A DNA stretch of 64,000 bases, taken from Botryotinia globosa. Taxonomy: Eukaryota; Ascomycota; Leotiomycetes; Helotiales; Sclerotiniaceae. Below the pieces are notes generated by a model, which saw nothing but the letters and a program-made list of their open reading frames with translations, did no database searches and had not been told where the DNA came from. Position numbers and translations under genes: made by a program. Below, piece after piece: positions 47,188 through 55,776 of the stretch; the stretch's first letter is position 1, and each line of letters opens with the position of its first letter. The stretch lies in the NCBI GenBank assembly GCA_014898425.1, contig RCSZ01000002.1:2914001-2978000 (forward strand), written 5' to 3'.

Positions 47188-47460
47188 GCTATGTGAGAAT
47201 GTGATAGATTTTCTCAGGTCAACTAGGTAACAGCCGGGAACGCGGGAAACGAGTGGAATACATGCAGGCTTCGAAAAGCAACCCTTTACACTTCTTCTAA
47301 TGTCCAACCTTTCATATTTAGTCCGTTTCTAGAATTCACAATACATCCCAATCAGTATATTAATATCTGTTCCTCTGTGCAACAAGTGTCAAACCTCAAT
47401 TAAACCAATTCTTTTCCACGGAACACAAAATCACTTCAATACTTCCCAATACCACCCACG

Positions 47461-47892
47461 ATGAACGACAACGACAAGCAAATTATGATTGGAGTCCTCC
47501 AACAGATCGATAGAGTCGATTTCAAAGTCCTCGCTCAATCTCTCCATCCCGAGCTAGAGCCTGCAGAAATCACCAGAGCCATGGCTGAGAGTCTTCGAAT
47601 ACGCTGGAAGGGTCTGAAGCAACGACATGGAATCGAACCTCCTCCTATCACTCCTAACGTTTCGCCCAAGAAAGACGCAAACAAAGCTGTTAGTAGAGCT
47701 GGCAATGGAAGTGGAAGAGGGAGAAAGCGAAAGGTCACCATCGAAGACAACGACGAGTCCGAACCCCCGAGCCCGATGAAAAAGAAAGACAAAGGACAAG
47801 GAAAGGCAGTTGTGAAGTTGGAGATCAGCGATAAAGGGGACAAAGCGTTTGAGGATGCTATCTTTGCTTATGGTCCCGACGATGAGGCTTGA
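47461..47892 (+). CDS. Array member 5: small Myb/HTH-like domain protein
   Basis: 143 aa, single exon. Helix 1 is KQIMIGVLQQIDRVDFKVLA. The loop before the third helix is longer than in the paralogs (about ten extra residues, SLHPELEPAEITRAM), followed by ESLRIRWKGLKQRHG. The tail contains PPPITPNVSPKK, a GRGRKRK basic cluster (possible nuclear signal) and MKKKDKGQGK, and ends YGPDDEA. The spacing and the PPITP segment resemble member 4 (APPITPRK), so 4 and 5 may be sister copies. Confidence 0.78.
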   Translation: MNDNDKQIMIGVLQQIDRVDFKVLAQSLHPELEPAEITRAMAESLRIRWKGLKQRHGIEPPPITPNVSPKKDANKAVSRAGNGSGRGRKRKVTIEDNDESEPPSPMKKKDKGQGKAVVKLEISDKGDKAFEDAIFAYGPDDEA

Positions 47893-48217
47893 GATAATGG
47901 CTTGCTGGGATTGAGATTGTGCAGGGCTGAAGCCTAAGCTGGAAGGAGACGTGCATATATTAGTGGTTGGTGGCTGACAGGGAATTGTCTGTGCTCTGCA
48001 TAAGGGGCGGATATGCGAGGCAAAAGAAATCATATTGCTAGATTGTTCTGGGGTATGGAATTAATGATTCTTTTTTTACAACTTCTTGGAGAATATGACA
48101 GAAAGTATTTAATCGTGTGAAATGCCTTTGCAAGAGTATAATTCCCAAGTAATTTCATCCCAATCTCGAGAACCACAAACCAACCATACAAATTCCACCC
48201 CGCGAAGTACCATCATC

Positions 48218-48697
48218 ATGCCACCCCAACCAATAGAACACAAATTCAAAATTCTTATGGCTGCAATGTCACAGTTCTCAAGTAACGAGAAAGAACTTTT
48301 CCCAGTTCCCAACTACACCATTCTCGCAGAACAACTCGGATTGCCTAGTTATGCTTCTGCACAAGGAGTATGGAAACGACTCACTGACGAATTGAAGGAG
48401 GGGGCGAAGGGAGATCTAAAGATTCGGGATCCGGAAGCAGACAAAAAGAAGAAGAAGAAGAGTGCTGTCCAGCAATGCGAAGAAGATTCTCCGGTTAAGA
48501 AACGAGCAGCTGAGGAATCAGACACGATCGCGAACGATTCTGAGTCCTCCCCTACCAAACGATCGAAAGTTAGTGCCGGCAAGCGCGCCATCATAAAGTA
48601 AACCACCAATGCAGGAAGCGAATCGAAGGGAAGATTTTTCAGGTCGGAGTGCGGTTGGATGAAAGATCAAGGCTGGTACCCGGACAACGAGGCTTGA
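48218..48697 (+). CDS. Array member 6: small Myb/HTH-like domain protein, two exons
   Basis: Exons 48218-48597 and 48643-48697 (144 aa). The 45 bp intron (GTAAAC...TTTCAG) removes an in-frame TAA just after IIK. Splicing gives SECGWMKDQGWYPDNEA as the C-terminus, very like the end of member 9 (GWPYNEKGWPDEA), which is strong support for the splice. Domain: FKILMAAMSQFSSNEKELF, YTILAEQLGLPSYASAQGVW, KRLTDEL; the helix-3 Trp is shifted by one relative to the RW of others. Start 48218 (ATCATGCCA) is chosen over an in-frame ATG at 48122 because the paralogs begin near the domain. Confidence 0.78.
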
Positions 48698-49050
48698 GTC
48701 TGCGCATGGTAATAAGCAATGGAAGGCTACAGAAAACAAGGGTGTCGGAGAATTGTATCGATTGTCGGACTTTCTTGGAAAAGTAAGTGCATGACTAGGC
48801 GAGTCTAGTCAGTATCAAATGCAAACATCTAGACCCACAGGGATCTACACGGTCAACTGAAGAACTATTTGTGAAACTTTCTGATATGTGGGATGCAGTA
48901 TATTAATTGTGTAGCATCTAAGATGTTAATTTATTATTCTCAACCTCATTTCCAACTCCACGTCCGTCAATACCATACTTCTCTTTCGATCCCACAAGAA
49001 TAACATCCGACAACAAACCTTCAAATCAAATTAGAACAAATCAACTCAAC

Positions 49051-49507
49051 ATGTCTGCAAGTCCAAGTGTCGAAGACCTCAAAATGCTCATCGCAGTACT
49101 AGTACAATGCGCCCCTGACAACAAACCCCTTCCAAGACCAGATCATTTGAGATTGGCAGAAGCCGTCGGCCTTCGCGATCGAATAGCCTCCAAAAAGAGA
49201 TGGTCTAATCTGATGAAGAAGTTCAGAGATGGGGATTTTGGAGATATGGAGGGTCTAATCGCTTCGAGGGAGCCTAATGAAGCGGCAGCAAAGAAACGAC
49301 CAGTAGTCGAGGTACCAGTTGGGGGGTATATAGACGAGTCCGCACCTTCTCCTACCAAGAAAGTCAAGTAGGTTCTTAACATCCGTTCTAATCTTTCAAG
49401 TGAAGCACGCTAATCTCGTCGTACACAGAGGTGCCCAAAAAGTAGGAAAAGGAAAGGGCAAGCAAAAGAAAGCTGTCAAAGAGGAGACCGGTGAGGATAA
49501 GGTCTGA
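49051..49507 (+). CDS. Array member 7: small Myb/HTH-like domain protein, two exons
   Basis: Exons 49051-49367 and 49429-49507 (131 aa), with a 61 bp intron (GTAGGT donor, GCTAAT branch, ACACAG acceptor) that replaces an early TAG by a Lys-rich tail (GKGKGKQKKAVKEE). Domain: VEDLKMLIAVLVQC, HLRLAEAVGLRDRIASKKRW, SNLMKKFRDGDFGDM. The FRDGDFGD segment after helix 3 matches KDGTFGDLK in member 8 and KGDLKIRD in member 6, marking 6, 7 and 8 as a subgroup. The ending is TGEDKV rather than Glu-Ala. Confidence 0.76.
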
Positions 49508-50047
49508 GATCATGCGGAAAGGGAGGCAGGCGGGGCTCTTACGGGACGATGGAGATACAGTCAATTGGTAGGCTGCGAAGAATTCCTTGATGTATTGATG
49601 CGCTTCGGGTATTAAGCATGGAGTTAGTCAATGAATCATGCTTGAACAGCCATTGAAGATGGTTAGATGGTGTCTTGCTTGAGTGAGGAGTTCTGTATTA
49701 GTGACAATCATGAGAAACTAAAGACAACCAGAGTCACCCATCAATAGTGAACATCCGAGCACGCACAGATGCGGAAAGTCATTGGATAGTATCTATATGG
49801 TACTAGCTCCTAATAGTCTAGTGCTATCCCAACGGATCGCTTCGCAAGTTTCTTACCCTGTAGATTTCCTGTCACCTTTCGGTTCGATATTTCCGCACAA
49901 TCCCACAAAAATCCATCCACATTTGTAGAATTGCCATCAAGGATCTCCTTCAAGGAACAATTTTGCACATCCACACAACCTTCTTTCGAACCCAAGAAAA
50001 TTTAACGATACACAACCGCTCCCTGATAACCGATCAAATCTACAAGG

Positions 50048-50576
50048 ATGCCACCAAAGCCCGACAACTCGTTGACTGACCGAGAAAAATGCTTTGCAGC
50101 CGTGTTTAGCCAGATTCTCTCGGGTGCTACATATCCCAAGTTGGACTATGAAAAGCTCGCTGAAGACCTCGGTCTTCCCAGCGCAGCGGCGGCACGCACT
50201 CGTGTAAGTTTACTCTACCATTCAATTTTACACTTTTACTATGGTCAATCACTGATGTCTTCTTTACTAGTGGGCTCGTATGATTGCGATGATGAAAGAT
50301 GGTACATTTGGAGACTTGAAGATCTCTAGTTCTGGTAGAAGAAGTAACAAGCGCAACATGGAAGAGGCTGGTATCGAAAATGGAGATGAGGGATCTGATG
50401 ACGTAGCTGCTCCTGCTCCTGCTCCTGCTCCTACTAAGAAACACAAGCCCCTTGTTCCTCGCAAGAAGGCTGGTGGCGCTGGTGTAAAGCCGGAGAAGAA
50501 GATCAAAGAGGAGAAGTTCATGAACGGAGGAGGAGGTTCTGGATTTGATGGCCCTGAGGACTCTCGTTTGGTTTAA
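50048..50576 (+). CDS. Array member 8: small Myb/HTH-like domain protein, two exons
   Basis: Exons 50048-50203 and 50271-50576 (153 aa). The 67 bp intron (GTAAGT, TTACTAG) cuts the domain just before the helix-3 tryptophan, giving SAAAARTR then WARMIAMMKDG. This intron position is unlike that of member 4. Helix 1-2: REKCFAAVFSQILSG and LDYEKLAEDLGLP. The tail has an Ala-Pro dipeptide run (about residues 98-105) encoded by a GCTCCT repeat, basic clusters (KKHKPLVPRKKAGG) and a Gly-rich end finishing DSRLV, one of the members without Glu-Ala. Confidence 0.78.
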
Positions 50577-50869
50577 ACATAATGCAGGGTCTCAAAGAAT
50601 GAAGTCTACTTGAGTTTCAGAGTTATCGTTGAGACAGTTGGGAACTGCCTAGATTCTTCGGGAAGTCAACATAATCAGCCGATGAATTGATCAATGAAAC
50701 ACCTGAAATTGACTATCTAATGACTCTTGCTTTAATATTTGAATGACTGTGAAAATGAATCCATGCAAGATAATCCTAAGCCGCTATCAACCCACACCAT
50801 ACGAAAATCTATCAAATCGATCCATTTAACGTACATTCCCGCATCCGCAGCACAGCAACAAGTAGCGCT

Positions 50870-51340
50870 ATGGCACGCAGTGACGATACTAAGCTTCGTA
50901 TCGCAGTCTTCAAACAATGGCGATCCGCTCGTATAGATACAAGTAAACTAGGGGAAGATCTCGGTATTAATTGCGGAGCTGCAGGTATGCGTCTGTTTCG
51001 ACTCAAAGTGAGGCTCCGGACTGGAGAAGGGACAACAGACGCTGATGATGCACTTCTTACTGCGATCATCAATCAGGAAAAACGTTTACCTAGACTCGAC
51101 TACAAACTACTTGGTGGAGATCTCGAAATCAACCCCGGAGCTGCAGCCATGCGTTGGTGGAGGTACAAGTTGCGCCTGGAGGCGGATGCTAAAATAGTGG
51201 AACAGCAAGAGGGAGAGAGAAATAATCCAAGAAGCGACCCAGCCGAAAGCCCAATTGCTTCGGAGACAGGAACTAATAGCACACAGTCAGGGGTTTTCGG
51301 ATGGCCATACAATGAAAAGGGCTGGCCGGACGAGGCTTAG
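50870..51340 (+). CDS. Array member 9: compact double-domain Myb/HTH-like protein
   Basis: 156 aa, single exon, two domain copies. Copy 1: TKLRIAVFKQWRSARIDTSK with LGEDLGINCGAAGMRLFRLK. Copy 2: ALLTAIINQEKRLPRLDYKL with LGGDLEINPGAAAMRWWRYK. Copy 1 has LF in place of the conserved RW, so it may have lost the usual recognition residue. The tail is short and ends GWPDEA. Directly after the TAG stop the nucleotides GAGGCTT are repeated (GAGGCTTAGGAGGCTTGAG), so the conserved Glu-Ala-stop codons are themselves duplicated. The strongest relative by domain is member 10 (GIKPGTAAVRW). Confidence 0.8.
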   Translation: MARSDDTKLRIAVFKQWRSARIDTSKLGEDLGINCGAAGMRLFRLKVRLRTGEGTTDADDALLTAIINQEKRLPRLDYKLLGGDLEINPGAAAMRWWRYKLRLEADAKIVEQQEGERNNPRSDPAESPIASETGTNSTQSGVFGWPYNEKGWPDEA

Positions 51341-51629
51341 GAGGCTTGAGATCTTTGCAGGGGTTCAGAGCCACATGAAACTAGGTCTCGGAATGCGGGA
51401 GTAGGGTTCTATCACATAGGCAGTCGCATGTATGCATAAAGAATCAACTGGAGGTCAGATTTACAATCGACGATTATTTATTGACTGTGAAATCGCTTGC
51501 ACTCTTTTGATACAAATTTATCAACTTTACACATATTTACATCTCCAAACAAACTTCACCATTATCACAACACAAGGCCGACAAATAATCACCATCATCA
51601 CTTCAAAAATCTACGAAAGCTGCACAAAA

Positions 51630-52226
51630 ATGCCTCCAAAAGCCAACACCTCTGCAAAGAGTGACGACGAAAAACTTCTGATTGCCGTTCTCAGCCTTTG
51701 GGATCCTCTCCCGCCTGTCGACAATAACAGACTTGGTGCGCTTCTGGGAATCAAGCCCGGAACTGCTGCTGTGCGTTGGCATCGATTCAAAGCAAAACTG
51801 CTCAAGGGAACCGAGAAAAAAGCCGGAGATGATGTGAAAGTTGAACAGAAAACGGCGGCACTTGGCGATTCAGCTGGAGACAAAACATCTGCCGATGATA
51901 CGGATATTAGACAGGCAGCTGCGGTATTAGATGACAAAAAGAGGGGCAAAAATGGAGGACGGAAGCGTGCAGCGGCGGCGGAGGGACCAAAAGAGCCACC
52001 TACTCAACGCAAGAAAATCGATAAGTCGATCGGTATCTCTTTGAATGCGTCTTCTTCTAAACCGGGATCTAGCAAAGGCAGGAAGACAAACAAAGACAAG
52101 AAGCCATTGGAAGAGCTGGGCGCGGTTAAGCAGGAAAATGGCCAGTTCGAGTTTGGTATGCGCTGGCTGGAGACTGGGGATGATGGGAACATGCTGGGTG
52201 AGTTGTTGTCAGGAGAAGAGGCTTGA
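51630..52226 (+). CDS. Array member 10: Myb/HTH-like domain protein
   Basis: 198 aa from ATG 51630 (AAAATGCCTCC, like members 2, 6 and 8); the open frame extends upstream to 51432 but that part is unlike any paralog. Domain (about residues 10-60): DDEKLLIAVLSLWDPLPPVD, NRLGALLGIKPGTAAVRWHR, FKAKLL. The tail is long and charged with possible nuclear signals (GKNGGRKRA, KGRKTNKDKK), an Ala-rich stretch, and ends LGELLSGEEA. Single exon. Confidence 0.8.
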   Translation: MPPKANTSAKSDDEKLLIAVLSLWDPLPPVDNNRLGALLGIKPGTAAVRWHRFKAKLLKGTEKKAGDDVKVEQKTAALGDSAGDKTSADDTDIRQAAAVLDDKKRGKNGGRKRAAAAEGPKEPPTQRKKIDKSIGISLNASSSKPGSSKGRKTNKDKKPLEELGAVKQENGQFEFGMRWLETGDDGNMLGELLSGEEA

Positions 52227-52534
52227 GATTCTGCAGCCACGCGTATTTCTTTGGTTTCGGATGCAAATGCACAGGGAGAAACATAATAAGCAATGAAACG
52301 ATTCCCTTATCTCAGCACCCTTGTAACAAAATCTAGTCATTGCCTTGTATATCTATATAAATGCATGTCTACCTTTACATGATATCTCCCAAGCAACCAC
52401 CGCAGTTGCGAAAATCCAGCGCAAAGTCACATTCAGTCAGTAACGCTTTATTGGTAACTTTCTCTTTTCATTACAAGACTAATTTGTTTGATCAGCAGTC
52501 CCGTATCCAAAAAAAGAATTCAAGACCCATCACA

Positions 52535-52936
52535 ATGTCCACCGAATCCGCCGAAGACCAACGACTTATCGCAGCCGTATTCAAACAAATCAAGCTTGCC
52601 GAGATAATTTTGGATTACGAGCAACTAGCAAAGGACCTTGAAATCAAAGCTATGCATCCAGGAAAAGCTGCAGGCAAGCGTTGGACACGATACAAGCAGA
52701 AGCATGGTCTTTTTGCGGAAAAATCGGCCAAGAACGAGGTCAGTGATGAAATGGAGAACTGCATGAATGTTACACCGAAGGCGGGAAACGGCAAAAAGAC
52801 AGGGAATGCGGCAGAAAGTACAAACGGAGGGAAGAAGGCTGCATCAAAGAAAAGAAAGATCGTCAAGGATGAGGATGAGGATGATGATGAGGAGGAGGAG
52901 GAGGAGGAGGAGGAGAAGGAGGATAACTACTACTAG
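52535..52936 (+). CDS. Array member 11: Myb/HTH-like protein with polyglutamate tail
   Basis: 133 aa from ATG 52535 (ACAATGTCC). Domain: DQRLIAAVFKQIKLAEIILD, YEQLAKDLEIKAMHPGKAAG, KRWTRYKQKHG. The last 22 residues are Asp/Glu only apart from one Lys (encoded by GAT/GAG trinucleotide repeats), then DNYY. The pure acidic run probably varies in length between isolates. Basic KKAASKKRKIVKD just before it could be a nuclear signal. A TATATAA sequence lies about 180 bp upstream of the start. Confidence 0.8.
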   Translation: MSTESAEDQRLIAAVFKQIKLAEIILDYEQLAKDLEIKAMHPGKAAGKRWTRYKQKHGLFAEKSAKNEVSDEMENCMNVTPKAGNGKKTGNAAESTNGGKKAASKKRKIVKDEDEDDDEEEEEEEEEKEDNYY

Positions 52937-53238
52937 GACTTTCCGTGCTGAGAAAAATGATAGCTCAGATTGTTAAGCAATATTGAGAAGGTTGATGGGG
53001 AGACCAGTGTCCAAGCGGGTGTTTATTGTTTCCAACTGATGACGATATCTACCTTGAGAATTTGAAGTAGGAGAATGATTCAGCCCAAGAATTTACTTCT
53101 TTGAGACTCTATGAATTTTGCGGGTTGATAAATACTTAATTACCAGTGATCCTTTCTCATTTGTTGTCCCTCAGTCCCTTCACACCATACATACATTGAT
53201 ACAGATTTTCACAACACCATTGTACCTTCAAATCAGTC

Positions 53239-53858
53239 ATGTCTAGCGACGCGGAAAAGAAGTTATTAGTTTCCATTCTTAGGCAGGCCAATATTGGCCA
53301 CATCGATTGGGACAGAGTTGCAAAGGATCTCAGCGTTCCCACCAAGTCAGCTGCACAAATGCGATGGCAGCGATTCAAAAAGACGTTGCCTGACTTCAAT
53401 CAAGGACAAAACGGCAATGCGAACTCTTCGCCACCAACAACACCGAGAAAAAGACAATCTCCGACGAAAAGCAAAGCTCTCAAAGGCAGCCCCTTGAAGA
53501 AGCAAAAGCGTTTAAAACTTGACAGTGATGATGACGACGAAGAACTAGAACTCGATAATTACGATGAGAAAGAGAACAAGATTGCCCCCGAGACACCAGC
53601 ACGAAGTCTCCCAGGTAGAAAAGCAAAAGCCAAGTCTCCGATCAAGGATGTGAGTACACTTCCTCTGGCTATTTCTCACTATATCTACTGACATCTCTCT
53701 TTTAGGCAGGTACGAGTGATGAGGAAGATGACATCAAGAATGAGGAATCAGGTGAAAATGGGGAAACTCAAGAAACCGAGTTGACTCGGGAAACTGTTGC
53801 GAGTGGGGGAACTGCTGTTGATTCGGGATCGGATTTCGATGGAGATGTGGAAGCATGA
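53239..53858 (+). CDS. Array member 12: Myb/HTH-like protein, two exons
   Basis: Exons 53239-53649 and 53706-53858 (187 aa). The 56 bp intron (GTGAGT, TACTGAC branch, TTTTAG) joins SPIKD to AGTSDEEDDIKNEESGENG and gives a C-terminus ending DGDVEA, which fits the array's Glu-Ala rule. Domain: AEKKLLVSILRQANIGHIDW, DRVAKDLSVPTKSAAQMRW, QRFKKTL. The tail has TPRKRQSPTKSK and SPLKKQKRLK (SPxK-type motifs, as in member 4) followed by an acidic segment. Last gene of the array; the next gene is unrelated. Confidence 0.8.
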
Positions 53859-54403
53859 TCAGCTGTGGTCCAAGAACACAGTTTGGGAAAATGATAGCGC
53901 GCTTTGTTCTGTTTGCAAGTTTGATTTGGCGTGCATGATGCGGTGAGCTAAATGTGTTTGTTCGTGTCCCTAGCCTGTTACCATGGGAATCGAACTATCT
54001 ATGATTATGCGGATAAATCAGTGGCTACCCGTGAAATGTGAGTTGTCATTTCGAGGATTGATTTTTCCTCTGGCAATATCTGTAAACCCATAACAGCTGA
54101 ACAGCCTAGCTCTTCATACTGTCTTGATGGATTTTATGCTCATTGAGGTAAGTGACACGATGTTGGTAATTTTGATTCAGACAATCGCCGTCTTCTGAAT
54201 AAATGAGTGGAAAGAATTCCCACCTACCATCAAGAAAAGGAGAAATTACGGTTGGTGATGTTGATATCTACAGGCGACCGTAGGAAATCAGAAACCCTGG
54301 TCATATCCGGATAAATCCTTAGATCATGTGATTATTTGGCTCAAAATGATTTTTCTACCCTCGAGATCTTTTTGCCCCGGTGCTTTCAGCCTACTCCTCC
54401 TCT

Positions 54404-55408
54404 ATGAGAGTACAGATAATGTGGGCTTATCACCCCATGATGTGCCTGTGAGAGTCAACACTCTTGGTTGGCTGACGGATCCTGAAACAAAAACAACTGT
54501 TGGACATTCAATGAAGCCAATTTCCCATTCTTCCCAAAGAAATCCGTCTACGTATTTGGCTACTGGCACTTCAACCACGACCCCGCTTCATCTCAATTCA
54601 TATCCATCTCACGACTCTTGATCAGACTGAAATTCAGCACATTCAGTCTCAAATGTACACTACTCGCACTTCTATGGGCAATATCATAATTAGTTGCCCC
54701 TGTGAACTTGCAATCAATGAGTCTGCCGCGAATCAGATGATCAGCACAATCTTCTCGACCTCCAAAGAATCAAGATGGGTGGCGCTAGACTACTTCTATC
54801 TTCGTCTACCACTCGCAAACAACCGTCACATTCGAGTTAACCCTGACCACGATGTTCTCTTTTTCCACCCTGGTCATGATATCCGCGATATCAACATGCT
54901 TGCTGCTATCCTCCATGATATCAAAGCATATGATCCAAGAGACCTAGGCCTCAAGCACTTAGCTATCCTTAGAGATACTTTTTTTCCAGACAAACAGCCC
55001 TTTACGAGAGGGGTTGGAAACTGTGGGTCGAGTAGGCCTATAGACATTTCGAGCGCTGGAGGTGCAGGAAAGATTGCCTTAAGCCATCCCATAGCCCAAG
55101 CATCTCTCACCGACATCCTCAGCACAAAACTTCGGACGTTGTGGTGTGGTCAAAAAATGTACACTCGAACGCGGGTCTACGGTCCAGGAATACTCGATCG
55201 GCCAGTCGGAATGCCCCAGTGGATGGAGACTTTACCGATACTGCCTCTCTTGGATAGGTTGGGCATATCATATCTCAACTTCGTGTGGATCGAGAATGAC
55301 CCCAGACCTATAGAGCAGGATATTAGTAACATGCCATTTTTTAAAGATCCGCGCCGATACCACCACAGTTGGAAGTTTGTTGGGTTACATTTGCTTAGCC
55401 ACCGATAG
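54404..55408 (+). CDS. 2EXR-domain-containing protein
   Basis: The frame 54517-55408 carries QFPILPKEIRLRIWLLALQP, the canonical 2EXR signature, then a SRWVALDYFYLRLP segment and VNPDHDVLFFHPG, both typical of this family. No ATG precedes the motif in that frame. The best solution is a short first exon 54404-54447 joined through a 69 bp intron (GTGAGA donor, GCTGAC branch, AAG acceptor) with phase kept, giving 311 aa; this exon is tentative. The family is of unknown function and expanded in Leotiomycetes. It flanks the paralogous array on its right side. Confidence 0.65.
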
Positions 55409-55776
55409 TGATGATCTCGATGGCTGTGCATTGGAGCCTAAGAGAGAAATATACCCATCGACGCCTGTCCGAATATCAACGTAACAACGAAGTTGGTGTC
55501 AGCATCAGTTGGTGATTCATTGAAAAGAGACCCAAATGTTTGTTTCTTGTTTCAAGAGATTAAGCGAGGCACTTTTTTCGGTAGACAGTCTGAAGGAAAA
55601 ATAAAACGGCGGCTGATTCAAATGGCTGCACAACCATTCTTACCTCACAAGTATCTACATCGTCGAGAAATTCATGAATATTCCTTGAATCAATGCTTTG
55701 CTGCTCTTTCATATCATACTCATCATCAACTCCAGACTCTGACCCATTCTATACTGTTCGTTCAAACAGAGCAGCC

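Larger units (their letters stand above)
43261..54403. promoter_or_regulatory. Spacers of the paralogous array
   Basis: The gaps between members are 0.27-0.74 kb and contain no other gene, tRNA or transposon remnant. I saw no long sequence repeated in every spacer; conservation among copies is mainly in the 5' (domain) codons and around the GAGGCTTGAG stop region. Each member therefore probably has its own promoter. The 0.74 kb gap 43261-43998 serves members 1 and 2 divergently, and 53859-54403 holds nothing recognisable. Confidence 0.4.

Noticed and set aside
42783..53858. Histone H1 or HMG-type genes as an explanation of the Lys-rich tails
   Set aside because: The conserved part is a helical Myb-like domain with an RW motif, not a winged-helix H1 globular or HMG box pattern; tails alone are not diagnostic.
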